This document shows, piece after piece, positions 35,764 to 44,732 of a DNA stretch of 64,000 nucleotides; position 1 is the stretch's first letter; each line of letters starts with the position of its first letter. The position numbers and the translations under genes were made by a program. Below the pieces are notes generated by a model. The model searched no databases. It saw nothing but the letters and a program-made list of their open reading frames with translations, and was not told where the DNA came from. Origin of the DNA: Kitasatospora sp. NBC_01250. Its GTDB lineage: Bacteria; Actinomycetota; Actinomycetes; Streptomycetales; Streptomycetaceae. Location: positions 558,001 to 622,000 of the forward strand of contig NZ_CP108476.1 in the NCBI RefSeq assembly GCF_036226465.1, written 5' to 3'.

Positions 35764-36525
35764 CTATCCCCGGCGGCCCGGGGGTGCGGTGAGGACGCAG
35801 TCCCCGCACAGGGCGCCCGCGTGGTCGGGGGCGGCCCGGTAGATCAGGCAGCAGCTGCGGCGGCGGAACCCGGTGCCGTCGTCGGCCGCGGTGCCCGCGC
35901 CCTGCAGGGGCGCACGGGCGAGCAGCTGAGCGACCAGTTCGCGCGCGCCCGGAGCCAGTTGAGGGGCCGAGCGGGCGATGGCCGCGGCGGCGCCGTTGAC
36001 GGCGGAGGCCACGTTGCCGTGCAGGATCCGCGCCGAGACGCCGAACCCGGCGCCGAGCGCCTCGCTCAACTCCCGGACCGGGCCGTCGAGCAGGTCCGCG
36101 CCCAACCGGTCGGCGAGTTCGACCCGGTCGGCGACGGGTTCAAGGACCTGCTGCGGCAACGAGAGCGGGAACATGCCGCCGGGCACCGGCTGCCAGCGGG
36201 CCTCGCGCAGGCCGTACCGGAGCACCGCCCCGTCGAGGACGGCGACGGCGAAGGCCGGCGAGACGAGTCTGGCGGCCAGGCCGAGGTGGGTCACCGAGGC
36301 GGCCACCCGCTCCTCCACCGCTTCCAGCGGCTGGCCGCCGGCCGCCGCCAGGTAGGTGCGGACGCCGGCCACGCGCTCCCGCAACACGGCTGTATCGTCG
36401 AGCAGTTCGGCCATCGGCCGCCACGGCGGCAGGACCGGTCCGTCGTCGTGGCAGTCGATGGCGAAGAACGGCCCGAGGGCCGCGAGCCGTTGCGGCATCG
36501 CGGCCCCGGGGAGCTGCCGGGTCAT
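35764..36525 (-). CDS. FhuF-like [2Fe-2S] ferric reductase family protein
   Basis: 253 aa from ATG 36525. The C-terminus carries the FhuF 2Fe-2S ligands: RRSCCLIYR, then GALCGDCVL, i.e. CC-x13-C-x2-C. The upstream 200 residues are helical and of the FhuF/(2Fe-2S)-binding type (FAIDCHDDGPVLPPWRPMAE). FhuF reduces ferric siderophores. Here the gene overlaps cbtA by 4 bp (ATGA) and sits third in a cobalamin-riboswitch operon, so a role with cobalt or corrinoids is possible; that is inference. Confidence 0.75.
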   Translation of the reverse strand: MTRQLPGAAMPQRLAALGPFFAIDCHDDGPVLPPWRPMAELLDDTAVLRERVAGVRTYLAAAGGQPLEAVEERVAASVTHLGLAARLVSPAFAVAVLDGAVLRYGLREARWQPVPGGMFPLSLPQQVLEPVADRVELADRLGADLLDGPVRELSEALGAGFGVSARILHGNVASAVNGAAAAIARSAPQLAPGARELVAQLLARAPLQGAGTAADDGTGFRRRSCCLIYRAAPDHAGALCGDCVLTAPPGRRG

Positions 36526-37406
36526 GCGGCGACGACCGGCGCGGTCCCGGCCCCCGCACCCGCACCCGCACCCGAAGCGGCCTTGCGCGCCTCGGGGTCG
36601 AGCAGCCGCTCGGCCATCGGTCCGAAGACCAGTCCGAGGGTGGCCCACAGCAGGAGCTGGGCGGCCACGGACAGGAAGCGGAAGTCGAAGAGGGTGTCCG
36701 CCGGGAAGCCCGGGTAGACGATGGCGCCCTGCGGGTCGGTCAGCGGCAGCGGGGTCTCGGTCGCATGGTGACCGAACTCCTGCACATTGTCGGCCAGTTC
36801 GCCGAGCGACGGGAGGACGGCCATGATCGTGCCGATCACCACGACGTAGGCGCCGGCCGCCAGCAGGGTGGCGTTCCAGTTGCCGAACCGGGCCTGGAGG
36901 CGCTTGCCGAGAACGACCGCGAGCACCAGGAAGAGCACCGAGCAGGCCACCATCGCCAGGTAGAGGTTGCCGCGGTCACGGATGGTGTCGGGGTGACCGA
37001 TCGAGGGCGGGTTGGCCGGGTACTTGATGAACGGCACGAAGTAGATGCCGAGGAATCCGCCCAGCGCCACCAGCATCGCGAGCGGGCGCGGCCGGAGCCG
37101 GCCGGTGCGTCCCAGACAGATGGCGTAGGCGACGGCGAAGAGCGCGCCCATCGCCGCGCCGAAGAGGATCATGCCGACACCGATGCCGATGTTGGCCTGA
37201 ACGGTGCGGCTGAAGATGTCCGGGCCGCCCATGTCCATGGGCAGTCCGGCAGCCTTGTCGAGGGCCCCTTGGGCGGCGTCGCGCCCGCTCTCGTAGTCGA
37301 TCGCCGTCCGGATCTGCGGCTCGGCGAAGATCCGGGCGAAGACGAACGCGAGCAGGCCGGCCACTGCGCCGGCGATGACGCCGCGCAGGACGAGTCTTTT
37401 TTCCAT
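36522..37406 (-). CDS. cbtA: Cobalt transporter subunit CbtA
   Basis: 294 aa from ATG 37406. It has about five to six membrane segments and the CbtA pattern: LVLRGVIAGAVAGLLAFVFA at the start, ANIGIGVGMILFGAAMGALF and the GFPADTLFDFRFLSVAAQLL block near the end, with HxxxT in FGHHATE. The C-terminal tail is Ala/Gly-rich. It follows cbtB by 26 bp and overlaps the FhuF-like gene. CbtAB proteins are predicted cobalt importers and typically sit behind B12 riboswitches, as here. Confidence 0.88.
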   Translation of the reverse strand: MEKRLVLRGVIAGAVAGLLAFVFARIFAEPQIRTAIDYESGRDAAQGALDKAAGLPMDMGGPDIFSRTVQANIGIGVGMILFGAAMGALFAVAYAICLGRTGRLRPRPLAMLVALGGFLGIYFVPFIKYPANPPSIGHPDTIRDRGNLYLAMVACSVLFLVLAVVLGKRLQARFGNWNATLLAAGAYVVVIGTIMAVLPSLGELADNVQEFGHHATETPLPLTDPQGAIVYPGFPADTLFDFRFLSVAAQLLLWATLGLVFGPMAERLLDPEARKAASGAGAGAGAGTAPVVAA

Positions 37407-37432
37407 GTCGGGTTGTTCGCTGCTTCCGGTGG

Positions 37433-37651
37433 TCAGTGACAGGGGAAGCCGAGGAAATGGCGGGAGTCGTGCACGAACTCGTGGATGTGCATGTCCTTGC
37501 CGAACACGGAGTAGGCGCCCTGGTCGACGCCGATGAAGTAGTAGACGGCCAGCGCGATCAGCGCGCTGACGACGAGCCAGGCGGCGGCCCTGGCCGCAGG
37601 AACGACGACCGGGACGGGCAGGGCGGTGGGCCCGGGCAGACTGGTGCTCAC
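37433..37651 (-). CDS. cbtB: Cobalt transporter subunit CbtB
   Basis: 72 aa from GTG 37651 with AAGGAGG upstream. One membrane segment (AAWLVVSALIALAVYYFIGV) is followed by the CbtB C-terminal metal motif HIHEFVHDSRHFLGFPCH, rich in His and ending in Cys-His. It is the first gene of the cbtB-cbtA-FhuF-like operon, directly behind a cobalamin riboswitch. Confidence 0.9.
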   Translation of the reverse strand: MSTSLPGPTALPVPVVVPAARAAAWLVVSALIALAVYYFIGVDQGAYSVFGKDMHIHEFVHDSRHFLGFPCH

Positions 37652-37703
37652 AGTTGAGCCTCCTTCAGGGGATCGTGCGTCCCGCTCTTCGATGGGGCAG
37701 ACC

Positions 37704-37800
37704 GTGATGGCGTCGTATCTGACTCACGAGCCGCCCGCAGGCGCCTCGCTCACAGTGGCGCGACCGTGCTGGAGTTCCACCAGCTTCCTTACGCCATCAC
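37704..37800 (-). ncRNA. Cobalamin riboswitch before cbtB
   Basis: On the minus strand, a 10-bp P1 stem (GTGATGGCGT with ACGCCATCAC at the other end) encloses GGAAGCTGGTGGAACTCCAG, CGGTCGCGCCACTGTGA and GTGAGTCAGATAC. These are the conserved blocks of the compact cobalamin riboswitch form common upstream of cobalt transporters. About 50 nt separate it from the cbtB start. Confidence 0.9.
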
Positions 37801-37900
37801 TACTCACCGTAGGGTAAAGGCCCGGGAAAGGGGCCGTCAATGGCCGCCGATGCTCCCGGGGCACAATGCGGGCAAGGTCACGTGGCCGGCGTCGGCCACC

Positions 37901-37934
37901 GGGGTGGGCGCAGCAGGTGGTCTGCGCCCACCCC
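37901..37934 (-). terminator. Terminator after metE
   Basis: GGGGTGGGCGCAG pairs with CTGCGCCCACCCC (13 bp, 8-nt loop) 21 bp beyond the metE stop codon on the minus strand. Confidence 0.8.
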
Positions 37935-37954
37935 TCTCATCCCACGCCGGCACC

Positions 37955-40270
37955 TCAGCCGGCGAGTTCCTCCCGCAGGCGGCGGGCGGCGCCGACCAGG
38001 CTCTCCAGCGAGGCCCGGGTCTCGGGCCAACCGCGGGTCTTCAGGCCGCAGTCGGGGTTGACCCAGAGCCGCTCGGCGGGGATCGCCGCGAGCCCGGCGC
38101 GCAGCAGCTCGACGGCCTCCTCGGTGCTCGGCACCCGAGGCGAGTGGATGTCCCACACGCCCGGGCCGACCTCGCGCGGGTAGCCGGCCCCGGCCAGCTC
38201 TCCGGCCACCTCCATGTGCGAGCGGGCCGCCTCCAGCGAGATGACGTCGGCGTCCAGCTCGTCGATGGCCGTCATGATCGCGCCGAACTCGGCGTAGCAC
38301 ATGTGGGTGTGGATCTGGGTGTCGGCCCGCACCCCGGAGGTCGCGAGCCGGAACGCGGCCGTGGCCCAGTCCAGGTAGGCGGGGCGGTCGGCGGCGCGCA
38401 GCGGCAGCTTCTCGCGCAGCGCCGGCTCGTCGACCTGGACCACGGCCGCACCGGCGGCCTCCAGGTCGCGCACCTCGTCGCGCAGGGCGAGTGCCACCTG
38501 GAACGCGGTGTCCGCGAGCGGCTGGTCGTCGCGGACGAAGGACCAGGCGAGCATGGTGACCGGGCCGGTGAGCATGCCCTTGACCGGACGGTCCGTCAGG
38601 CTCTGCGCGTAGCCGAACCAGTCGGTGGTCATCGGGTGCGGGCGGGAGATGTCGCCGGCCAGCACCGGCGGGCGCACGTAGCGGGTGCCGTAGGACTGCA
38701 CCCAGCCGTGCCGGGTGGCCAGGTAGCCGGTGAGCTGCTCGGCGAAGTACTGCACCATGTCGTTGCGTTCGGGCTCGCCGTGCACCAGCACGTCCAGGCC
38801 CGCCTTCTCCTGGTAGGCGATCACCTCGCGCACCTCGGCCTCGATACGCTCGCGGTAGGCGGCCTCGTCGATCCGCCGCGCGGTCAGGTCCGCGCGGGCG
38901 ACCCGCAGCTCGGTGGTCTGCGGGAACGAGCCGATGGTGGTGGTCGGCAGCAGCGGCAGGCCGAGCCGGGCGCGCTGGGCGGCGGCCCGCTGCGGGTACG
39001 CCTGGGCCCGGCGGGCGTCGGCCTCGGTGACGGCCGCGGTGCGGGCGCGCACGGCCGGGTCCCGGGTGATCGGCGAGGCGGCGCGCGAGGCCAGATCGGC
39101 GCGGTTGGCGGACAGTTCGGCGCTGATCGAGCCGGTGCCCTCGCGCAGACCGCGGGCCAGCAGCGCCACCTCGGTGGCCTTCTGCTTGGCGAAGGCCAGC
39201 CAGCGCAGGATCTGCGGGTCGACCTCGCGTTCGGCGGCGGCGTCCAGCGGGACGTGCAGCAGCGAGCAGGACGGTGCGACGTCCACGGTACCGGCCAGCC
39301 CGAGCAGGGTCGCCAGGGTGGCCAGCGACTTCCCCAGGTCGTTGATCCAGATGTTGCGGCCGTCGACCACACCGGCGACCAGCCGCTTGCCGGGCAGCCC
39401 GCCGACGGCGGCGAGGCCGTCCAGGTTGGCGGCGGCGGGCCCGGTGAAGTCCAGGGCCAGGCCCTCCACCGGGGCCTTGGCGAGCACCGGCAGCGCCTCG
39501 CCCAGGCGGTCGAAGTAGCTGGCGACCAGCAGCTTCGGCCGGTCGGTCAGGGCACCGAGGTCACGGTAGGCGCGGGCGGCGGCGTTCAGCTCGGCCGGGG
39601 TGCGGTCCTGCACCAGCGCGGGCTCGTCCAGTTGCACCCACGCGGCACCGGCGGCGCGCAGCTGCGCCAGCAGGTCGGTGTAGACCGGCAACAGCCGGTC
39701 CAGCAGGGTGATCGGCTGGAAGTTCTCGGCCACCCCGGGCGCCGGCTTGGCCAGCAGCAGGTAGGTGACCGGGCCGACCAGCACCGGGCGGGCGTCGTGG
39801 CCGAGCGCCAGCGCCTCGCGCAACTCGGCGACGGCCTTGGCGGGGTTCGCCGCGAAGGTGGTGTCGGGGCCGAGTTCGGGCACCAGGTAGTGGTAGTTGG
39901 TGTCGAACCACTTGGTCATCTCCAGCGGCGCGACGTCCTGGGTGCCGCGGGCCATCGCGAAGTACCCGTCCAGCGGGTCGGCGTCGACGGCGGCGCGGTG
40001 GCGGGCCGGGATCGCCCCGACGGCGACGGTGGTGTCCAGCACGTGGTCGTAGAGCGAGAAATCACCGGTGGGCACCTGGGCGATACCGGCCTCGGTGAGC
40101 TGCCGCCAGTTCTCCCGGCGCAGGTCGGCGGCGGTGGCCAGCAGGGCTTCGGCGGTGACCGTGCCCTTCCAGTAGCCCTCGATCGCCTTCTTGAGCTCCC
40201 GGTTACGGCCCTGGCGGGGGTAGCCGTGGACGGTGGAGCGGGTTGCCGCGGCTGCGGACTTCGTGGTCAA
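37955..40270 (-). CDS. metE: Cobalamin-independent methionine synthase
   Basis: 771 aa, full length for MetE. Hallmarks: ENWRQLTEAGIAQVPTGDFS in the N-domain, HGEPERNDMVQYFAEQLTGY, then IHTHMCYAEFGAIM and WVNPDCGLKTRGWPETRASL with the His/Cys zinc ligands. It transfers a methyl group from 5-methyltetrahydropteroyl-triglutamate to homocysteine without B12. A cobalamin riboswitch upstream (40445-40625) should repress it when B12 is plentiful and MetH can work. Confidence 0.97.
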   Translation of the reverse strand: MTTKSAAAATRSTVHGYPRQGRNRELKKAIEGYWKGTVTAEALLATAADLRRENWRQLTEAGIAQVPTGDFSLYDHVLDTTVAVGAIPARHRAAVDADPLDGYFAMARGTQDVAPLEMTKWFDTNYHYLVPELGPDTTFAANPAKAVAELREALALGHDARPVLVGPVTYLLLAKPAPGVAENFQPITLLDRLLPVYTDLLAQLRAAGAAWVQLDEPALVQDRTPAELNAAARAYRDLGALTDRPKLLVASYFDRLGEALPVLAKAPVEGLALDFTGPAAANLDGLAAVGGLPGKRLVAGVVDGRNIWINDLGKSLATLATLLGLAGTVDVAPSCSLLHVPLDAAAEREVDPQILRWLAFAKQKATEVALLARGLREGTGSISAELSANRADLASRAASPITRDPAVRARTAAVTEADARRAQAYPQRAAAQRARLGLPLLPTTTIGSFPQTTELRVARADLTARRIDEAAYRERIEAEVREVIAYQEKAGLDVLVHGEPERNDMVQYFAEQLTGYLATRHGWVQSYGTRYVRPPVLAGDISRPHPMTTDWFGYAQSLTDRPVKGMLTGPVTMLAWSFVRDDQPLADTAFQVALALRDEVRDLEAAGAAVVQVDEPALREKLPLRAADRPAYLDWATAAFRLATSGVRADTQIHTHMCYAEFGAIMTAIDELDADVISLEAARSHMEVAGELAGAGYPREVGPGVWDIHSPRVPSTEEAVELLRAGLAAIPAERLWVNPDCGLKTRGWPETRASLESLVGAARRLREELAG

Positions 40271-40444
40271 GGGACTCTCCTTCGCGAGCCTGTCTCAGGG
40301 TTCCCGGCGATGTCACGGGACGCGAAGAGGTGCCGAACCGGGCGGGGCCGCAGACGCCAGAATGCGCCGGACCCGCCTGGTTGTGCACGCCGACCCGCCC
40401 ACGAGGTCACCGGGATTTCCGCGCGCGAACGGTCGCGTGCGCAC

Positions 40445-40625
40445 AACGGGCAGGTCTTCGGACTCGCGGGCACGCCCACCCTTGAAGGGCGGACACCTAC
40501 TGGCCGTCGCTTCCCAGGCCCGAACTCCCGGACCCAGTGCGTATGACGGCGGTCGTTCCCACTCACCGCTGCGGGGCAGTCCCGGATTCCCACCGGGTTC
40601 CCTCTTGCGACACCCTGCCTGGCGG
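40445..40625 (-). ncRNA. Cobalamin riboswitch before metE
   Basis: On the minus strand, GGAACCCGGTGGGAATCCGG, then ACTGCCCCGCAGCGGTGA, is followed by a variable arm, the conserved GGAAGCGACGGCCAGTAGGT and a B12-box-like CGAGTCCGAAGACCTGCC. GGCAGGGT near 40617 and ACCTGCC near 40450 form the closing stem. About 170 nt lie between it and the metE start. It is the standard full-length class. Confidence 0.93.
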
Positions 40626-40800
40626 ACAGGGCGAACCAGTTGCACCGGTCAGCCTATAGCCGATCCACCGGCGAGTCGCGGGTGAATCACTCGACTGCCC
40701 ACATCGTGGGACGAGCTCGGATCCGCCGCAGGCCTCCCCCGCTTCGCAGGAGCCCGGCCTGCCGGGTGCCGAGGAGCCGGCGGCCGCAAGGCCGTGTGGA

Positions 40801-40845
40801 AACGCCCTGGTGCCCGGAGCCAGGGGCTGCGGGCACCAGGGCGTT
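40801..40845 (-). terminator. Terminator after the quinone-oxidoreductase gene
   Basis: AACGCCCTGGTGCCCG pairs perfectly with CGGGCACCAGGGCGTT (16 bp, 13-nt loop) 14 bp beyond the qor-like stop on the minus strand. Confidence 0.85.
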
Positions 40846-40858
40846 CGATCGGCGCGGG

Positions 40859-41845
40859 TCAGGGCAGCAGGAGGAGCTTGCCCGTGGTGCGGCGGCTCTG
40901 CAGGTCGGCGTGGGCGCGTGCGGCCTCGGCCAGGGGGTAGCGCTGGGCGACGTCGGCCGAGAGGGTTCCGTCGCGCAGCCAGGCGAACACCTCGTGGGCG
41001 CGCTCGGCGAGTTCGGCGGGATCGGTGGCGTGGTCGACCAGCGTCGGGCGGGTCAGGAAGAGCGAGCCGCCGGAGCCCAGGTGCTGCGGGTCGAACGGGG
41101 GCACGGGGCCGGAGGCCGCGCCGACCAGGACGAAGGTGCCGCGCGGGCGCAGCGCGGCCAGGCCAGTGCGGAAGGTGTCGCGGCCCACGCCGTCGTAGAC
41201 CACGTCCACGCCCCGGCCACCGGTCAGCTCCCGCACCTGGGAGGCGATCTTGTCGGCCTCCTCGAAGCCGCCCGGCGGCACCACCAGCACGTCGCGCACC
41301 CCCGCCGCGGTGGCGGCGGCGGCCTTGGCCTCGCTGGAGACGGTGCCGATCACGTGCACGCCGCGCCGCGAGAGCACCCGGGCCAACTGCTGGCCCAGGC
41401 CGCCGGCCGCCGCCGGGATCAGGGCGCTCTGGCCGGCCTCGGCACGGAAGGTGCTGGTGACCAGGTAGTGCGCCGTCAGACCCTGGAGCAGGACGGCGGC
41501 GGCCGCCTCCTCGCTGATGTCCGCGGGCAGCCGGACGGCGGCGCGCGCGGGCACCACGACCTGCTCGGCGTAGCTGCCGGGCGCGGCCCACCAGGCGACC
41601 CGGTCGCCGGGGGCGGTGCCGGTCACCTCGGGGCCGACCGACAGCACCGTGCCGGCGCCCTCGCAGCCGGCCACGAGCGGGGCCTTCAGCGGGCTGCGGC
41701 CCTCGCGCTCGTAGACGTCCTTGTAGTTGACCCCGGCGGCGGTGAGCCGGACCACCAGCTCGCCCGGCCCGGGCTGCGGGTCCGGGCGCTCGGCCAGGGC
41801 CAGGACCTCGGGGCCGCCGAATTCCTCGACGACGACTGCTCGCAT
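40859..41845 (-). CDS. NADPH:quinone oxidoreductase-like (zeta-crystallin-type MDR)
   Basis: 328 aa from ATG 41845. It has the MDR fold without zinc-binding cysteines: MRAVVVEEFGGPEVLALAER, GVNYKDVYEREGRSPLKAPL, VAGCEGAGTVLSVG. The NADPH-binding loop is LIPAAAGGLGQQLARVLSRR. It reduces quinones or enones. It lies downstream of the class III aminotransferase on the same strand, 89 bp away, so it may be part of the 42-57 kb run or a separate gene. A 12-bp triple repeat sits in the gap. Confidence 0.88.
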   Translation of the reverse strand: MRAVVVEEFGGPEVLALAERPDPQPGPGELVVRLTAAGVNYKDVYEREGRSPLKAPLVAGCEGAGTVLSVGPEVTGTAPGDRVAWWAAPGSYAEQVVVPARAAVRLPADISEEAAAAVLLQGLTAHYLVTSTFRAEAGQSALIPAAAGGLGQQLARVLSRRGVHVIGTVSSEAKAAAATAAGVRDVLVVPPGGFEEADKIASQVRELTGGRGVDVVYDGVGRDTFRTGLAALRPRGTFVLVGAASGPVPPFDPQHLGSGGSLFLTRPTLVDHATDPAELAERAHEVFAWLRDGTLSADVAQRYPLAEAARAHADLQSRRTTGKLLLLP

Positions 41846-41865
41846 GTCGACCTCTCGTCGGACAG

Positions 41866-41901
41866 TTCAGAAGACGGTTCGGAAGATGGATCGGAAGATG
41901 G
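41866..41901. repeat. Three 12-bp tandem units between qor-like and aminotransferase genes
   Basis: TTCAGAAGACGG, TTCGGAAGATGG and ATCGGAAGATGG follow one another. The array is in the 5' leader of the qor-like gene on the minus strand; no function is known. Confidence 0.7.
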
Positions 41902-41934
41902 TTGAGCGTGTGGGAAACGGCAGCTGACCCGGCG

Positions 41935-43323
41935 TTATTCCACGTGCTTGTCGGCCGCGTTCAGCGCCTCGTCCAGGATCTCCAGCCCCTGGCGCGCCTC
42001 GTCGTCGGTGATGGTGCACGGCGGCACCAGGTGGATCCGGTTGTAGTTGTACACCGGCCACATGCCGCGCTCCTTGCACGCGGCGACGACCTCGTCGACC
42101 GGGCCGGTCTGGCCCGCCCCGGCGGCGTAGGGCACCAGCATCTCGCGGGTCTCGCGGTTGCGGACCAGCTCGACGGCCCAGAAGACGCCGAGCCCGCGCA
42201 CCTCGCCGATGCTGGGGTGGCGCTCGGCCAGCTCGCGCAGGCCGGGACCGAGCACGTCCTCGCCGATCCGGGCGGCGTTCTCGACGATGCCCTCCTCCTT
42301 CATCGCCGTGATGGCGGCGACGGCGGCGGCACAGGCCAGCGGGTGGCCTGAGTAGGTCAGGCCGCCGGGGTAGACGACCTCGCGGAACGTCTCGTGGATC
42401 GCGTCGGAGACGAGCACGCCACCGAGCGGCACGTAGCCGGAGTTGACGCCCTTGGCGAAGGTGATCAGGTCGGGGGTGACGCCCCAGTGGTCGATGGCGA
42501 ACCACGCGCCGGTGCGCCCGAAGCCGGACATCACCTCGTCGGCGATCATCACGATGCCGTACTTGTCGCACAGCGCGCGCACGCCGGCCAGGTAGCCGGG
42601 CGGCGGGACCAGGATGCCGGCGGTGCCCACGACGCTCTCCAGCATGATCGCGGCGATCGTCGTGGGGCCCTCGAACTCGATCACCTGCGCCAGGTGCGCC
42701 AGCGCGCGGGCGCTCTCCTCGGCCTCGGTGGTGGCGTGGAAGTGCGAGCGGTACAGGTAGGGGCCGAAGAAGTGCGCGACGTTGCCGGCGGCACTGCCCG
42801 AGCGCTCGTTGGGCCAGCGGCGCGGGTCGCCGGTGAGGCTGATCGCGGTGGAGGTGCCGCCGTGGTACGAGCGGTAGGCGGAGAGCACCTTGGGGCGGCC
42901 GGTGTGCATCCGGGCCATCCGCACGGCGTGCTCGTTGGCGTCGGCGCCGCCGTTGGTGAAGAAGACGTGGCCGAGGTCGCCGGGGGCCAGCTCGGTGATC
43001 AGGCGGGCCGCCTCGCCGCGCTTGTCGTTGGCGAAGGTGGAGGCGATCATGCAGATCCGGTCGGCCTGCTCCTTGATCGCCGCGACCACCTTGGGGTGCG
43101 CGTGGCCGATGTTGAGGTTGATGAACTGGGAGGAGAAGTCGAGGTAGCGCTTGCCCTCGTAGTCCCAGAAGTGCCGCCCGGCGGCGCCCGCCACCGGGAT
43201 CGGGTTGACGGCGCCCTGGGCGGCCCAGTTGTGGAACAGGTGCGCGCGGTCGTCGGCGAAGACCCGGCGGCCCTCCTCCGGGTCGGGGGCGGGAAGCTGC
43301 ACGGCGGGCTCGTGAGTGGTCAT
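41935..43323 (-). CDS. Class III PLP aminotransferase
   Basis: 462 aa from ATG 43323, sharing one base with the mutase E-subunit stop. Class III motifs: FFTNGGADANEHAVRMARMH, MIADEVMSGFGRTG (PLP-ring Asp) and the Schiff-base lysine in DLITFAKGVNSGY. It moves an amino group between an omega-amino acid or amine and a 2-oxo acid. Last of eleven linked genes at 57.5-41.9 kb; its likely job is to make or consume an amine or semialdehyde in that pathway. GABA-, taurine- and beta-alanine-type transaminases share this layout. Confidence 0.9.
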   Translation of the reverse strand: MTTHEPAVQLPAPDPEEGRRVFADDRAHLFHNWAAQGAVNPIPVAGAAGRHFWDYEGKRYLDFSSQFINLNIGHAHPKVVAAIKEQADRICMIASTFANDKRGEAARLITELAPGDLGHVFFTNGGADANEHAVRMARMHTGRPKVLSAYRSYHGGTSTAISLTGDPRRWPNERSGSAAGNVAHFFGPYLYRSHFHATTEAEESARALAHLAQVIEFEGPTTIAAIMLESVVGTAGILVPPPGYLAGVRALCDKYGIVMIADEVMSGFGRTGAWFAIDHWGVTPDLITFAKGVNSGYVPLGGVLVSDAIHETFREVVYPGGLTYSGHPLACAAAVAAITAMKEEGIVENAARIGEDVLGPGLRELAERHPSIGEVRGLGVFWAVELVRNRETREMLVPYAAGAGQTGPVDEVVAACKERGMWPVYNYNRIHLVPPCTITDDEARQGLEILDEALNAADKHVE

Positions 43324-44732
43324 CAAAACCTCTGCGAGTTCTCGGACCGCGTGTAGTGCGGTGTACGGGTGTGGAAACGGTCCTCGTGGTCGAGGAAGTA
43401 GCGGATGTCGGCGGTGGCCGCCTCGAACGGGGAGCGCTCGGGCGTCCCGGGCGGCTCGCTCAGCAGCGCGGCGTGCCGGCGCAGCACGGCCGTGGAGAAC
43501 GGCAGCGCGCCGGCGTCGGCGTAGCGGATGGCGCCGGAGCGGTCGCGGCGCGGCACGACCTGCGCGTGGGCGTGGATGCTGGCGCTGAAGGGGATGTCCA
43601 GGCGCCCGGCGGCGAAGGCGGCCTCGATCGCGGGGATCAACTCGCCCTCGGCGAGCACCGGGTCGACGAGTTCGGCGACCTCGCGTTCGATCCAGTGCTG
43701 CTCCTCGGCCACCCGGTCCTCGTCGATCCGCACGAAGTCGAGCAGCTCGCCGGCGCCGAGCGCGGCGCCCCGGATGCCGTCGGCGTTCGCCTCGGCCTCG
43801 GGGATGCCGTAGGCCTCCTGGTGGGTCTTGTTGATCACCTTGGCGGCGCCGCCGAGCCGGGCGAGCAGGCCGCCGTGCAGGATCAGCAGCTCGGCGTAGG
43901 AGCGGGTGCGCGGGAAGACGCCCATGAACTCGTGCAGCACCGGGTAGACCTCGACGGCCGGGTCCAGGTAGCGGGCGGCCAGTGTGCGCACGGCGCGCAG
44001 CGCGGCCACGTCCTGGTGGGTCTCGCCGCCCTGCGGGTAGGCGATCGACAGGCAGCGCACGCCCTCGCGGGCCGCGGCCACCGCCTCCAGCACGGTGACG
44101 GCCAGGCTGACCGAGGGTGGCACCAGCACCGCGGTCAGGGTGCCGAAGAGCTCGCGGTCGATCACCACGCCCGCCTCGGCGAGCACCCCGCACAGCGCGT
44201 CGACCTGCTGCCAGGCGCGCAGCGAGTGGCCGAGCGGGACGTTCTTGGAGTAGGGCAGGTTGTAGCCGATCCCGCCGCCCTCGTAGGAGGTGAGGCCGGC
44301 GGCGAGGGCGACGGCGAACAGCTCGCGCCCGTCCGGCGAGCCGTGCCGGACCTCCAGCGGGACGCCCACGGCGTCGGCCAGTTCGCGCCCGCGCTGCCAG
44401 CCGTGCGCCACCAGCGGGTAGCCGTTGAGGTCGCCGGGGTCGCGGGCGAGCGTCTCGGCGGCGGTGTCGAAGTGCCGCAGCCGGGTGTGCGAGTCGATGG
44501 TGACCGACAGCACGCCCGGTCCGGCCGGCTCCAGGGCGCGCAGCAGGTCCAGCATCTGCTGGTGGCCGCCGACGCCGCAGCGCGGCTGCACCACCGGGCG
44601 CCCGGCCGCCCGGGCGGCGCGCAGCACCTCCACCACCGGGCGCCGGGTGCGCAGGTGCGCCACCGTTTCGGCCCAGTCGGGCAGTTCGGCGGCGACCTGG
44701 TCGTCGAGGTGCAGGCCGTGCAGGTCAGCCAT
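43323..44732 (-). CDS. Glutamate mutase E-subunit-like (methylaspartate mutase large chain)
   Basis: 469 aa from ATG 44732. The MutE/GlmE barrel is evident: VQPRCGVGGHQQMLDLLRAL, SVTIDSHTRLRHFDTAAETL, then RHGSPDGRELFAVALAAGLT, SYEGGGIGYNLPYSKNVPLG and INKTHQEAYGIPEAEAN. With the S-subunit it interconverts glutamate and 3-methylaspartate by a radical mechanism needing adenosylcobalamin. The gene overlaps the S-subunit gene by 8 bp. No methylaspartate ammonia-lyase is nearby, so this is not the fermentation pathway; comparable pairs occur in natural-product clusters. Confidence 0.88.
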   Translation of the reverse strand: MADLHGLHLDDQVAAELPDWAETVAHLRTRRPVVEVLRAARAAGRPVVQPRCGVGGHQQMLDLLRALEPAGPGVLSVTIDSHTRLRHFDTAAETLARDPGDLNGYPLVAHGWQRGRELADAVGVPLEVRHGSPDGRELFAVALAAGLTSYEGGGIGYNLPYSKNVPLGHSLRAWQQVDALCGVLAEAGVVIDRELFGTLTAVLVPPSVSLAVTVLEAVAAAREGVRCLSIAYPQGGETHQDVAALRAVRTLAARYLDPAVEVYPVLHEFMGVFPRTRSYAELLILHGGLLARLGGAAKVINKTHQEAYGIPEAEANADGIRGAALGAGELLDFVRIDEDRVAEEQHWIEREVAELVDPVLAEGELIPAIEAAFAAGRLDIPFSASIHAHAQVVPRRDRSGAIRYADAGALPFSTAVLRRHAALLSEPPGTPERSPFEAATADIRYFLDHEDRFHTRTPHYTRSENSQRF

